Below, in pieces: positions 7,271 through 17,260 of a stretch of 64,000 nucleotides of DNA. Origin of the DNA: Paenibacillus xylanexedens (GTDB lineage Bacteria; Bacillota; Bacilli; Paenibacillales; Paenibacillaceae). Below the pieces are notes generated by a model that saw nothing but the letters and a program-made list of their open reading frames with translations, was not told where the DNA came from and did not search any database. The stretch is from contig NZ_VEBF01000001.1 in NCBI RefSeq assembly GCF_007676705.1, positions 248,001-312,000 on the forward strand, in the 5' to 3' direction. The position numbers and the translations under genes were made by a program. The first letter of the stretch is position 1. Every line of letters starts with the position of its first letter.

Positions 7271-8506
7271 CTACATACTCAATGATGTGGGTTCTGTTTG
7301 TTTCTCTCTGGCGACAAGACGTCTATGTGCTATCAGAAGAAAAGGTACTCCGAGTGCAGTCGTCAGCGCAATCGGTACAAATACAGCGAGTCCATTCTCT
7401 GCTCCAAATTGACTTAACAGTAACCCGCCCATGACAGGAGCAATGACACTACCGATATTATTGAAGCCGATCGTCCCGAAATACGTTCCTTTCCATTCAG
7501 GCTTCGCAATCCGGTCAATGAGCATATCCATCATCGTGAACAACAGCACTTCCCCAATGGTAAATAGTATGACACTCATCATCATCATGAGTACACCTTC
7601 AGCGATTCCGACCATCATCAGACTGGTTGCGACCAGCAGGTTACCCACAATCAGAGGAACAAGCGGTGGAAAGTTTCGGAATGTTCGCACAAGCGGATAC
7701 TGAATAATCAGTACCGTCACGGCATTCAGGGAAAGCATGTACGAGAACATCTGGCTTCCATTTTCAAAGATCGGGCTCCTCGCCAAGTACTGTGCCAACG
7801 TAGAACTGAAATGTCCGTAACCCAGCACACAAAATGTGGTACCAATCAACACCGGGAGAAATACCCGGTCGCGACCGGTGGTCATCAGCGCTTCACGCAA
7901 ACGTGGGGCGGTAGCCTGGTGACGCTCGGGCAGATTGGCATGCTGTAGCTTGAATTGCAGAAATAACACAAGTCCATAGGCTATGTATACCATACCTGAA
8001 ATTACAAATGGAAACGTCGATTCAGATGACCCCAGTTGAAAGCCGATAATTGGCCCAAATACTACACCAAGATTAATGGCAGCATATCTGAGGTTGAATA
8101 CCAGCAACTTGTTCTGCGGAGAAGTAATATCCGATAATAGTGCTCTCGAGGTTGGTTCAAATACAGCACGGCATAACCCGTTTAATGTATTGGCCACAAA
8201 GAACACCCATAGATGCTCTGCCGCTGAGAAAATAAAAAATACACCTGCCCAGCTAAATACCGAGATTAACATCACGATTTTGCGACCGATCCGGTCCGAG
8301 ATATAACCTCCGTAAAAGCTGACCATCACACCTGCCAGCGAGCTGACCGCAACGGTAATACCGGTCTGTGTTGGGGTTGCCTCCAGTACACGTGTCAGAT
8401 AGATGGATAGAAACGGAATACTCATTGACGTCACAAGACGTCCAAACATGGTACCAACAATGATCGTCCATGCCAAGGGGTGAATTTGCCTTAAATATTG
8501 CTTCAT
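7271..8506 (-). CDS. MFS transporter, probable drug or sugar efflux
   Basis: This 411-residue major facilitator has twelve predicted membrane segments. The loop after helix 2 carries the typical motif GGYISDRIGRKIVM (~residues 65-78). The start at 8506 is chosen over upstream ATGs because TAGGAGAAG precedes it; the 68 upstream codons of the open frame cover the divergent promoter. It is transcribed divergently from an SgrR-like regulator, 145 bp apart. In E. coli SgrR is linked to the SetA sugar-efflux MFS, so a similar role is plausible. The substrate is unknown. Confidence 0.85.
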   Translation of the reverse strand: MKQYLRQIHPLAWTIIVGTMFGRLVTSMSIPFLSIYLTRVLEATPTQTGITVAVSSLAGVMVSFYGGYISDRIGRKIVMLISVFSWAGVFFIFSAAEHLWVFFVANTLNGLCRAVFEPTSRALLSDITSPQNKLLVFNLRYAAINLGVVFGPIIGFQLGSSESTFPFVISGMVYIAYGLVLFLQFKLQHANLPERHQATAPRLREALMTTGRDRVFLPVLIGTTFCVLGYGHFSSTLAQYLARSPIFENGSQMFSYMLSLNAVTVLIIQYPLVRTFRNFPPLVPLIVGNLLVATSLMMVGIAEGVLMMMMSVILFTIGEVLLFTMMDMLIDRIAKPEWKGTYFGTIGFNNIGSVIAPVMGGLLLSQFGAENGLAVFVPIALTTALGVPFLLIAHRRLVAREKQTEPTSLSM

Positions 8507-8651
8507 GCGAACTTCTCCTATTCTTTCTAGATGCTTCAAAAACGGACTTTTTGAACTACCTCTACTAATGTATAATTGTAAGGATAAAAGGGGGAAATAA
8601 AAGTGTAAACATATGATCACACTTTTCACCTTTAATAGAGGAGTCGTGACC

Positions 8652-10418
8652 ATGGATACCATACATACGCACTTTGTAAGGCTCGCCGGGGCCGAACAAC
8701 TTTCTTTCAAACTTCATGAACCTGTAGCGGTGACGATTGACAGCCTGTCCGCCACCTTGTGCTGCACCCCTCGTAATGTGAAGTTCATTCTCAGAAAATT
8801 GGAGGAACAGGGCTTCATCCATTGGCAACCGGGACGTGGTCGTGGACATCATTCGGAGCTAACGATGCTGCGTAGCTTGAATGAGGCGCTGGAAGCGAGT
8901 TTTACGGAACTTCTGGGTAAAGGCAAAATGAAAGACGCGATTGAACTCATCGGAAACGTGCAGATGGATGATGCACTGCGAGAACAACTCATGCTCTCCC
9001 TCCATCAACAGATGGGATTTCACGGCCACAATGAAACGGCTTCAGGTCAGGATATCCTGCGTATCATGAGGTCACGCCAGTTGGGCGATCTGGACCCCGC
9101 TTTTGTCTATACTGCATTTGAAACCTATTTGCTGAGCCAAGTCTGTAATACATTGATCACTTATGATGCCAAGACGGAATCATTCCTGCCAGCTCTGGCT
9201 CACATGTGGGAGTGCAGCGAGGACCATCGCTTATGGACTTTCTATCTCCGAAAAGGTGTACGTTTCCACAACGGCCGTGCTATGACGTCCCGGGATGTAC
9301 AGGCGACGTTGCAACGATTGTTTGATGTGAATAGTCCCTCTATCTGGTTGTATCGGGATATCGAACGTGCGGAAGTAGCCGGTGATTACTGCATCAAGTT
9401 TGTTCTTCGTCGACCTAATCGGTTTTTCTTGCATCTGTTCAGTTGTATTCGGATGACGATCCTGCCCTACGATTACAATGTAACCAATACCTTGATGGGA
9501 ACTGGCCCTTTTCAGATTACAGAACAGAATGAAGATGTGCTGGAGCTTGCCGCTTATGATGCATACTACGGCATCCGGCCTCATCTGGATCAAGTGCATT
9601 TCTGGTTTGTGCCAGACCTAAGTCCGAATGATCGCTACTATGAGCTACCGGGCACAGATCGATTGAGTCTGGCAACTGGTTGCGATCACACGAATAGCAT
9701 CAATTATCCTGCGCTGGGTTGTCAGTATATGCTGTTCAATTTTCACAAGGAAGGCATCCATCATCATCCCCTATTTCGACAAGCCCTGCGTATCGTCTAT
9801 GATTCGGTTGCGCTTGTCCAGGATCTCGGTGGGAATCGGATCACACCAGCCAGCAGCTTCCTGCCCTGGAATAGTGCAGCCCAAGACTGGACCGTTGCCT
9901 CTCTTGAGCAAGCTCGTGAATTACTCTATCGCTGTGGATACCAAGGTGAAACGATAACATTATCGTATAAACATAATAAGGATGCAGACGTTGCGGAGTG
10001 GTTCCAGTATCGTGCGCAGTCCATCGGTCTGAACATTAGCATGCAGGCCGTTGTGGATTATTTCAACTCAGAGGAAACTACGAACGCGCAATTGATCTTG
10101 GCTGAAGAGATCCTGGAGGAAGACTGGCAGTACGGCATGATTCATTTCTTCAAGAACCTGTCCAATCATTTTCATATGTGCATGTCTCCTGCTTTCCAAT
10201 CCCTGTTGGATGACAAACTGGATCATTTCGCCCAGCTCCATCGGGCAGACCGTACGGCACTCTTGGATGAGGCGGAAGCTTTACTGCGTGATCACTGTTG
10301 GATCTTGCATGGCTGTCACATGAACAAGCAAGCTGAGCTGGATCAGAGCATCTTCGGCATGCAGACAGCGGAATTCGGATATATGGACATCTCCAAACTG
10401 TGGATCAAAAATCCTTAG
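8652..10418 (+). CDS. SgrR-like regulator: HTH fused to a solute-binding domain
   Basis: This 588-residue protein has an N-terminal winged-helix DNA-binding domain (~residues 1-75; CTPRNVKFILRKLEEQGFIHW is the recognition region) followed by a family 5 extracellular-solute-binding domain (~110-560) without a signal peptide. That architecture defines SgrR, where the binding domain senses a small ligand in the cytoplasm. The ATG at 8652 is chosen because GAGGAG lies 8 nt upstream. The divergent MFS gene is the likely target. The ligand may be a sugar or sugar phosphate, but nothing here proves it. Confidence 0.85.
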   Translation: MDTIHTHFVRLAGAEQLSFKLHEPVAVTIDSLSATLCCTPRNVKFILRKLEEQGFIHWQPGRGRGHHSELTMLRSLNEALEASFTELLGKGKMKDAIELIGNVQMDDALREQLMLSLHQQMGFHGHNETASGQDILRIMRSRQLGDLDPAFVYTAFETYLLSQVCNTLITYDAKTESFLPALAHMWECSEDHRLWTFYLRKGVRFHNGRAMTSRDVQATLQRLFDVNSPSIWLYRDIERAEVAGDYCIKFVLRRPNRFFLHLFSCIRMTILPYDYNVTNTLMGTGPFQITEQNEDVLELAAYDAYYGIRPHLDQVHFWFVPDLSPNDRYYELPGTDRLSLATGCDHTNSINYPALGCQYMLFNFHKEGIHHHPLFRQALRIVYDSVALVQDLGGNRITPASSFLPWNSAAQDWTVASLEQARELLYRCGYQGETITLSYKHNKDADVAEWFQYRAQSIGLNISMQAVVDYFNSEETTNAQLILAEEILEEDWQYGMIHFFKNLSNHFHMCMSPAFQSLLDDKLDHFAQLHRADRTALLDEAEALLRDHCWILHGCHMNKQAELDQSIFGMQTAEFGYMDISKLWIKNP

Positions 10419-10448
10419 GCATCCTTTCATGAGTGAAGTCAAAAACAA

Positions 10449-10486
10449 AGAGCCGCTAACTTATCAAATGATAAGCTAGCGGCTCT
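10449..10486. terminator. Bidirectional terminator between the SgrR-like gene and the hybrid kinase
   Basis: AGAGCCGCTA pairs with TAGCGGCTCT, with the inner stem CTTATC/GATAAG. It lies between two convergent genes. Confidence 0.8.
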
Positions 10487-10510
10487 CTTGCCGATCAAGT
10501 GTTAGTCCAT

Positions 10511-13138
10511 TCAGAGATTACACTTCATGTAATAGGTCTCCATTGCTTGCATAATGGATTCGATCTTAATTGGTTTGCTTACATACGCATCCATGCCTGC
10601 TTTCAAGCATTTATCCATATCTCCTCTTACCGCATTTGCTGTCACCGCAATAATATATGGACAATCCTCAGAGGACTTCAATTCTTTAATCATTTTTGTC
10701 GCTTCGAATCCATCGAGCCTTGGCATATGCACATCCATGAAGACAATATCGTATGAATCTTGTTTGACCGCCTCGACCGCCTCAACACCGTCCACGACAT
10801 GATCCACAACATGTCCTTTTTTCTCGATTATCCTGCTAAGGACGAGCTGATTCACTTCATTGTCTTCCGCAATTAGGATTCGCAAGGCGGAGGTTCTGCT
10901 CTTTTTCTGTTGTTGATCTAACCTGCTGCCCTCTTCACCGTTGGTTAATTTAAAGCGAGCAGTAAATACAAATGTTGTACCCGGCTCATCCGATTCCTCG
11001 ATCCAGATATCTCCCTGCATGAGTTCCACCAATTTTTTGCTAATGGCAAGGCCAAGGCCCGTGCCCTGAGGTTTGCGGGTCATGAAATTCTCCAGTTGGT
11101 AGAATGGCTCAAATAACTGTTGTTTCCTCTCAAGCGGAATCCCAATACCCGAATCCTTCACCTTAAAATAAAGTTGAACGGTATTGCCACACTTCTCCTT
11201 AATGCCAACGTCAATTTCAACGCCGCCCTCTGAAGTGAACTTAACCGCGTTGCCAATGATGTTGGTAAGTACCTGTTTAAGACGGTAAGCATCACCATAC
11301 ACAGGAGTCGGAATGGCGTCATCTACGCACGTACGAACATCCAACTTCTTTTCGCGAGCCAGTGGTTTTACGATTTGCACGGTCTCTGTCACGATTTCTG
11401 CGAGATCAAAAGGATCATCTACCAGATCGGTTTTGCCCGACTCGATTTTGGAAAAATCAAGAATATCATTAATGATGGCCAGTAAGGAATCTCCGCTCTT
11501 CTGGATGATTTCGATATATTCCTTCTGTTCCCCGCTAAGACCAGGGGTATCCAGAAGCAAATCCGTCATCCCAATTACACCGTTCATCGGTGTACGAATT
11601 TCATGACTCATCATCGCAAGAAACTCACTTTTGGCCTTATTCATTCTCTCAGCTGTCTCTTTGGCCACAAGCAGTTTTTTCTGCTCCGTAATATCTTTTG
11701 CAATCAAGTAGAACCCGACATTGGAGTTATTAATAATGATCGGAGCAAGCGTAGCCAAGACTTCTGTCTCGGTTCCATCTGTATGACGAACAGCATTAAT
11801 TTCCTGTTCAGCCATCTCATAATCACTCCGCAGGATCAGACCCAGATTACTGGCTCCGATGAATCTGCTTATGCTTGTGCCCATCATTTCGACCACGGGA
11901 CAGCCCGTCATTTTCACCGCTACTGGATTGGCATTCATAATATTACCATCCATGTTAAACGAGATAATGGCATCATGATTATATTTCTTAAGTGAGGTGT
12001 ATCGCTCCACAGATTCCTGCAATTTGAATTCAATACGTTTACGCTCAGTGATGTCCTGTAATGTTCCGTTCAACTGGACTGGCTGCTGATATTCATCGAG
12101 CGTGATCAGCCCGCGTAAGTGAAGATACTTCTCACTTCCATCAGAGCTACTGTGCTTGTATTCAAAATCAAGCGGTTTTCCTTGTTTCACCCATTCCATT
12201 TGTTCTTGTAAAGAGGCTATGTCCGCAGCATTCATAACTTTAAAAACATCATTTGCACAATATGATTTGCGGGTGCGTTCAAGTTCAAAAATCTCAAAGA
12301 TCTGATCTGAAAGCGCGATCTGGTCTTTGACCATATCCCACTCCCAACTGCCAATTAAAGCGATGCGTTCAGCCTCTGCACTGATGTCCTTATGTTTTTT
12401 TCGTTCGGATACATCTCGTCCAATCGAAAGAATCTGCTGTCCATGCTCAGCATCACCAAAGACCTTGTATGTGGTTTCAAACCACAGATAATGCCCATCT
12501 TTATGACGGACCCTAATATCCAACAGATTGCCTTTAGTTAAGTCCATTTTTGAGATCCGTTCCAGATCTTGTGGGTGGAAATATGCATCATTATTTTGAC
12601 CAATCACTTCTTCTGGCGAATAACCCAATAAACGTTGGACTGAGGGAGAGCAGAATCGACAAACGCCCTCCTGATCAGCAATATAGATGATCTCCTGAGC
12701 ATGATCTGTAATAAGATTGAACATCTCTTCACTATGCAGAAGTTTTTGTTCAGACATTTTGCGGTCAGTAATATCAACAATATGGCAAATGAAGTAAAGA
12801 GGTTCATCCGTAATTTCATTACGAACTAATGAAACATGCAATGAAGTCCATAGGATGTCACCATTTTTATGGATATAACGTTTTTCATATTGATACTCTT
12901 TAGATTTACCTTCGAATAGCTCGCAGTTATAGATCACGTCTTGTGGAGAATCATCCGGATGCGTAATATCCTGGTAGGTGAGCTTTGTTAATTCCTCATA
13001 CGTAAAACCCAGCATACAGCAAAATGCGGGGTTCACTTTTCTCCATTCTCCTGTCGGAGCAACGAGTGCAATTCCAATAGGTGCTTGGTTGTAGATCTGC
13101 TCGAACAATTCGTGATGGTCAACCTTTTGAACCTGCAT
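10511..13138 (-). CDS. Multi-PAS hybrid sensor histidine kinase / response regulator
   Basis: This 875-residue cytoplasmic hybrid kinase has about four PAS/PAC modules (~residues 10-480), a HisKA dimerisation domain with SHEIRTPMNG (phospho-acceptor His), a HATPase domain with GTGLGLAISKKL, and a C-terminal receiver (ILIAEDN start; phospho-Asp in IVFMDVHMPRLDGFEA). No membrane segment is seen. The ATG at 13138 is chosen because AAAGGAGAG lies upstream; the longer frame starts within or before that site. There is no HPt domain and no cognate regulator adjacent, so its output must be encoded elsewhere. The signal is unknown. Confidence 0.9.
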   Translation of the reverse strand: MQVQKVDHHELFEQIYNQAPIGIALVAPTGEWRKVNPAFCCMLGFTYEELTKLTYQDITHPDDSPQDVIYNCELFEGKSKEYQYEKRYIHKNGDILWTSLHVSLVRNEITDEPLYFICHIVDITDRKMSEQKLLHSEEMFNLITDHAQEIIYIADQEGVCRFCSPSVQRLLGYSPEEVIGQNNDAYFHPQDLERISKMDLTKGNLLDIRVRHKDGHYLWFETTYKVFGDAEHGQQILSIGRDVSERKKHKDISAEAERIALIGSWEWDMVKDQIALSDQIFEIFELERTRKSYCANDVFKVMNAADIASLQEQMEWVKQGKPLDFEYKHSSSDGSEKYLHLRGLITLDEYQQPVQLNGTLQDITERKRIEFKLQESVERYTSLKKYNHDAIISFNMDGNIMNANPVAVKMTGCPVVEMMGTSISRFIGASNLGLILRSDYEMAEQEINAVRHTDGTETEVLATLAPIIINNSNVGFYLIAKDITEQKKLLVAKETAERMNKAKSEFLAMMSHEIRTPMNGVIGMTDLLLDTPGLSGEQKEYIEIIQKSGDSLLAIINDILDFSKIESGKTDLVDDPFDLAEIVTETVQIVKPLAREKKLDVRTCVDDAIPTPVYGDAYRLKQVLTNIIGNAVKFTSEGGVEIDVGIKEKCGNTVQLYFKVKDSGIGIPLERKQQLFEPFYQLENFMTRKPQGTGLGLAISKKLVELMQGDIWIEESDEPGTTFVFTARFKLTNGEEGSRLDQQQKKSRTSALRILIAEDNEVNQLVLSRIIEKKGHVVDHVVDGVEAVEAVKQDSYDIVFMDVHMPRLDGFEATKMIKELKSSEDCPYIIAVTANAVRGDMDKCLKAGMDAYVSKPIKIESIMQAMETYYMKCNL

Positions 13139-13407
13139 TGTAAACTCTCCTTTTGGCGTATCACTCATGTTATAAATAGTCGAAAGTTAATTTTAATTGG
13201 AAGGAAGTTGTTCCACAACGGATCTGTCCGTTTTAAAATCATAATACCAGCTTAGTACCCAAAAATTCAGGCGTCGAAACATATCTTTTCAAAAGTTTGG
13301 TGTCTATGAAACCAAACCAGGCCCGGAATCCAATCATATGGAATCCAGACCTTTGTCATTATATATCATTATAAGTCATATGTTGCAAGGCATTGCGAGA
13401 AAATGGG

Positions 13408-15789
13408 TCAGCGCTCCCGCCCAACGAGATAATCCAATAGGTGTCTCAAAAATGGAATAGGTTTCGGCATCTCATTCAATGCATCTGTTGCAAAACAATA
13501 ATGCTCCCACATCGCTTTCTTTGCGCCTTCATCACCAAGAATGGATACAAAGGTTGAATTGTTGTTCCGTTCATCTTGACCTGCCGGTTTACCAAGGATA
13601 AGGTGATCGCCCTCATAATCCAGCAAATCGTCCTTGATCTGAAAGGCGATCCCCGCATGATACGCGAATTTCTTCAGGATTGCAATCTCCGGATCCTTTA
13701 CTTGAGCCAGAATGGCTGGCATGACAAGGGCAGCCTCAAAGGCAATGCCTGTTTTGTAAAAACAGATCATGTTTAACTGCTCCAGCGTCAAAGCCTTGCC
13801 TTTGGAGTTCAGATCCATCGCCTGCCCCATGCACATATCCTCTGCTTTTTCAGCTGAATATTGAATCAGTGTGAGCACAGTCGCCGCATCGAAGTGATCC
13901 AATGATGACTGCTCACCAATCGCCTTTTGAATGAGAAACAGACCCGTAAGTTCTGCTGTGGCGCTATTGTGTACCTGATGCAGCGTGGAGCGACCACGCC
14001 TTGTCGAAGCATTATCTTGGGTAGGCAGATCATCAAAGATCAGGGAAGCAGTATGCATGTACTCCAGCGACCTAAGCAGTGGAACGATGGAGGATTCAGG
14101 TAAACCATACTCGCGCACACCCATAACCCACGTCAATATGGGGCGTAGCCTTTTTCCATCTCCCTGCAAGCTGTAATTGGCTGCATCGATCAGCGTTTCT
14201 TTCATCTCGGGAAGTCCACCGGGCTTGGTTATCTGTAACTCCACATTAATCTGTTCGCGAACTGTTCGAATGGTCTGCCGGAACTCCTCTTTCTCCTGCT
14301 TGTCATTCTTCAATTGAAGTACGACCTGATCCCGTAACAATTTATCGAGGAAATCGACATCATCTGCTTTGCGTACCATCTGTTGAACCAATCGATTGAA
14401 TTCGGGCTGTCCGGAAGCAAAAATCAGCATCACTTCATCATATTTCTCCTGACCCAGGCGCTCTTTACAACGCTTCAGACCGTTAATGGCACGATCCAGT
14501 ATGACCTCGCGGGTCTTGGCGTCCGAGTTATATACATCATGGATCAGATGCGAGATGACAGCCCAGTACAATTCATAGGGATTAATCAAGTCGGGGCGCA
14601 GGTCGCGATACTTCAAATAGTACGTATACGGAGTTACTGCGCCTTCTTCCATATCGTCAAACATATCGGCAAAATCATCTGCAAGCTGATTGTATATTCC
14701 GTAATAGAACGTCCGCAGATCGAATCCTTCATCCTCCTGAGCACTGAGAACAGATCGAACGATTAAGCGGGAGGAAGATGACTTGATAATAATCGGAATG
14801 TACAATTCTTCATTCGTATAATTCGCATTGGATAATTTCTTGTTGCGATCGATCTCCTGAGACTGAAAGAACACATAGGATTGCTCGAGGAACGTGCGCT
14901 GAGTCTCCGGACGCTGATAGTTCTTAATATACTCAAATGCTTCCCGAAGCTCGGAATGAACATATCTAATCACTTCCAGATTACTGCCTTTCCACTCTCC
15001 CAGATCGGGTACGACCCCGGTAAGAAGTGCATCACGTATCATCAGGGAATATTGTTCTTTTTCCTGAACAGTCAAGGCCTGAGAATCCAACAGGTCATCT
15101 ACAAATGGATACGTCAAACCGTACGAATAACCGAGTCTGATTGCCGCATCAAATCTCCGCGACCGTTCTTCAGGTGGTGTCTGCTCGTTCATCTCATCGT
15201 CCACATGAAGGACCACACCGAGAATGATCTTGATGAGCTTCCTCTGCGCCTGCTCTGCATCCAGCTCTTTCGGGATGTTGGATGCTACGTTCTTTAATTT
15301 GTTCATCACCCAGATGACAGCCGATTCAATGTGTTCCTTCTGTCCCCATCGGTACAATGCAGCCAGACTGATATAATCAGGCTGTCCTTTGCGTTCGGTA
15401 GCAGAGCGCATAAAGTATTTTTTAGTATTCTGGACAACGTGCTGAATTCGGGTCTGCGTATCTGCAGAATCAAGGGCTTGCCCCAGGTCCCGCATATAAA
15501 TATAGGAGATACTCCGATCCAGATAATCATCCAGTCTTCCTGTCGCATTCAGCCAATGAATATATCTATGAGTATCCCGGGAATCCGGTTTTCTTTTGCT
15601 TGGTGATAAAAGAGAAAGCCAGGCAAAACGATGAATATGTTTTTTTTGCCAATCATGAATATCTTGGGTGAGTGCAGTTGTATACGAATTATTCATAAGT
15701 TGCTGTTGAAGAGAAGTAAAATACTGCGATGCTTTCTGCTCAGCTAGCCGATATCCTGCATCAGCCTGATCTATAAGTACGTTATTCAT
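13408..15789 (-). CDS. Two-part polyprenyl synthetase family protein
   Basis: This 793-residue protein has a C-terminal (~490-793) class I isoprenyl diphosphate synthase. Its first Asp-rich motif reads DDLPTQDNASTRRGR (DDxxxxD type) and the second FQIKDDLLDYEGD. The N-terminal ~480 residues are unusual. They are helical and contain acidic clusters (VDDEMNE, FVDDLLDSQ, ADDFADMFDD) that look like a second, divergent isoprenoid-synthase-fold domain. Ordinary bacterial prenyl synthases are ~300-350 residues, so this is a fusion of more than twice the usual size. Start codon ATG 15789 has GAGG 11 nt upstream. The product chain length and any terpene synthase activity cannot be read from the sequence. 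Confidence 0.75.
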   Translation of the reverse strand: MNNVLIDQADAGYRLAEQKASQYFTSLQQQLMNNSYTTALTQDIHDWQKKHIHRFAWLSLLSPSKRKPDSRDTHRYIHWLNATGRLDDYLDRSISYIYMRDLGQALDSADTQTRIQHVVQNTKKYFMRSATERKGQPDYISLAALYRWGQKEHIESAVIWVMNKLKNVASNIPKELDAEQAQRKLIKIILGVVLHVDDEMNEQTPPEERSRRFDAAIRLGYSYGLTYPFVDDLLDSQALTVQEKEQYSLMIRDALLTGVVPDLGEWKGSNLEVIRYVHSELREAFEYIKNYQRPETQRTFLEQSYVFFQSQEIDRNKKLSNANYTNEELYIPIIIKSSSSRLIVRSVLSAQEDEGFDLRTFYYGIYNQLADDFADMFDDMEEGAVTPYTYYLKYRDLRPDLINPYELYWAVISHLIHDVYNSDAKTREVILDRAINGLKRCKERLGQEKYDEVMLIFASGQPEFNRLVQQMVRKADDVDFLDKLLRDQVVLQLKNDKQEKEEFRQTIRTVREQINVELQITKPGGLPEMKETLIDAANYSLQGDGKRLRPILTWVMGVREYGLPESSIVPLLRSLEYMHTASLIFDDLPTQDNASTRRGRSTLHQVHNSATAELTGLFLIQKAIGEQSSLDHFDAATVLTLIQYSAEKAEDMCMGQAMDLNSKGKALTLEQLNMICFYKTGIAFEAALVMPAILAQVKDPEIAILKKFAYHAGIAFQIKDDLLDYEGDHLILGKPAGQDERNNNSTFVSILGDEGAKKAMWEHYCFATDALNEMPKPIPFLRHLLDYLVGRER

Positions 15790-15978
15790 AGGGTGGATAC
15801 CTCAACTTCTATTAATGTTAAACATGTATCCATGAAAGGAGTGTGAGGTGCTCCATGGACGAAAACTGAACTCATTCGGGTGGTATATCCTTCGCGTCAG
15901 CTCATGTTCATAACCTTTATACGGCGATCGAACCGTTTGGTTACGAAATAGTCATTGTTCATGCCAACGGACTTGATT

Positions 15979-16776
15979 TTACAAAATGGAGGACCAGACT
16001 TTTACCGCTGTGATGGCAATAAGTACAATTAATGCATACCGAAGTACGCTCACATTGATCATCGAACTAACCCGTGAACCAAGGGATGCCCCCAACAGAC
16101 TTCCGATTACCGTATATATGATGGGTTCCAGCGGAATGTCTCCACCCGTAATCTTCCCCATAACCCCGCCAATGGCGGAGATAAATACAATCGCCAGCGA
16201 TGAAGCAATCGTCGTCCGTACTGGAATGTTTAGAATCGTCAGCATGATGGGAATGAGAATAAAGGCACCACCCGCACCAACAATTCCAGAGACAATGCCT
16301 ACTGTAAAAGCAGTACCTGCCGCAATCCATCGGTTATACACTAGCGGATCTGATGTCTCAAGCTTTCCTTTTCCGGGAATCAGCATGAGAACAATCGCAA
16401 TGATAGCCAGAATGCCATAGATCAGATTAATAACCCTACCGTCCAGATAACCGGATATGAAGCCCCCGATCAGACTGCCAGCAAGAATGCTGGAGCCCAT
16501 GTACAGCACCAATCCGCGGTGAACGATAGCCCCACCACTTCTACCCGTTCGTACTTTTCTGCGGAATGCAATCACACCAGCAAGTGAAGCAAAGAATACT
16601 TGAAACATACTGATCGAAGATACCTGATGTGCTGAGAACGGCTCTAGCCCCATGAGGGATGGAACATATAACAGTAGCGGATAATTGATAATGGCACCAC
16701 CGATACCCAACAAACCGGAGAAGAATGAACCGATCAGACCCAGTATGAACATGATGACAAAAAGCAGAAGATCCAT
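15979..16776 (-). CDS. TauE/SafE family sulfite/sulfonate-type membrane exporter
   Basis: This 265-residue integral membrane protein has about eight hydrophobic segments and two internal repeats, each with a Gly-rich motif (GLLGIGGAIINYP near residue 23; GIVGAGGAFILIP near residue 165), typical of TauE/SafE transporters. ATG 16776 is preceded by AAAGGAAG. The family moves small sulfur-containing or organic anions across the membrane. The neighbours give no hint of the substrate. Confidence 0.85.
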   Translation of the reverse strand: MDLLLFVIMFILGLIGSFFSGLLGIGGAIINYPLLLYVPSLMGLEPFSAHQVSSISMFQVFFASLAGVIAFRRKVRTGRSGGAIVHRGLVLYMGSSILAGSLIGGFISGYLDGRVINLIYGILAIIAIVLMLIPGKGKLETSDPLVYNRWIAAGTAFTVGIVSGIVGAGGAFILIPIMLTILNIPVRTTIASSLAIVFISAIGGVMGKITGGDIPLEPIIYTVIGSLLGASLGSRVSSMINVSVLRYALIVLIAITAVKVWSSIL

Positions 16777-16901
16777 CGGTTATGCGCTTCCTTTCTTGCT
16801 ATATAGATCTCATTTCTATTCAGCTTAAAACTGGTATACACAGCGAATATTATCCGTTATAATAAAAACCAAGTAAATTAATCCGAAATGAGTGATTAAG
16901 C

Positions 16902-17096
16902 ATGTTTAACGTGTTGAAGGCTCTTTTTGAAAATAAATGTCCACTATGCAACGAAAAATTACAAGTTCACAACGATGCATTATGCTCGACAAAAATATGT
17001 TCTCAATGTCATTACAAAGAAGAGAGCTATGGCTCTCTGGGTGTTCGAATTGTGTATGACACACCACAAAATGATAAAAAGATTCAACCTTGCTAA
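16902..17096 (+). CDS. Small zinc-ribbon hypothetical protein
   Basis: This 64-residue ORF contains two Cys pairs, CPLC (residues 13-16) and CSQC (33-36), spaced as in a rubredoxin-like zinc ribbon, and a terminal Cys. A TATAAT at 16858-16863 lies 39 bp upstream. The ribosome binding site is poor. A strong terminator follows at 17182-17220. I do not recognise a named family; the Cys pattern and isolated position support a real gene. Confidence 0.55.
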   Translation: MFNVLKALFENKCPLCNEKLQVHNDALCSTKICSQCHYKEESYGSLGVRIVYDTPQNDKKIQPC

Positions 17097-17181
17097 TTGT
17101 ATCACGATCTCTGAATTTTCGGGATAATTCGACAAACTAATTTATAACATATGACAGGTTTACTATTATGATAAAAATACA

Positions 17182-17220
17182 AAAACGGTGCAAAACGAAT
17201 AAATCGTTCTGCACCGTTTT
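17182..17220. terminator. Bidirectional terminator
   Basis: AAAACGGTGCA pairs with TGCACCGTTTT, with inner ACGA/TCGT pairing. A and T tracts flank both sides. It separates the zinc-ribbon gene from the convergent SDR gene. Confidence 0.85.
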
Positions 17221-17260
17221 TTTCTGTTTTTTTGCAAATGAGTTTCTTTGTAAACCTTGC

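Noticed and set aside
13329..13357. Possible terminator near GGAATCC repeats
   Set aside because: The two GGAATCC copies are direct repeats, so they do not form a hairpin.
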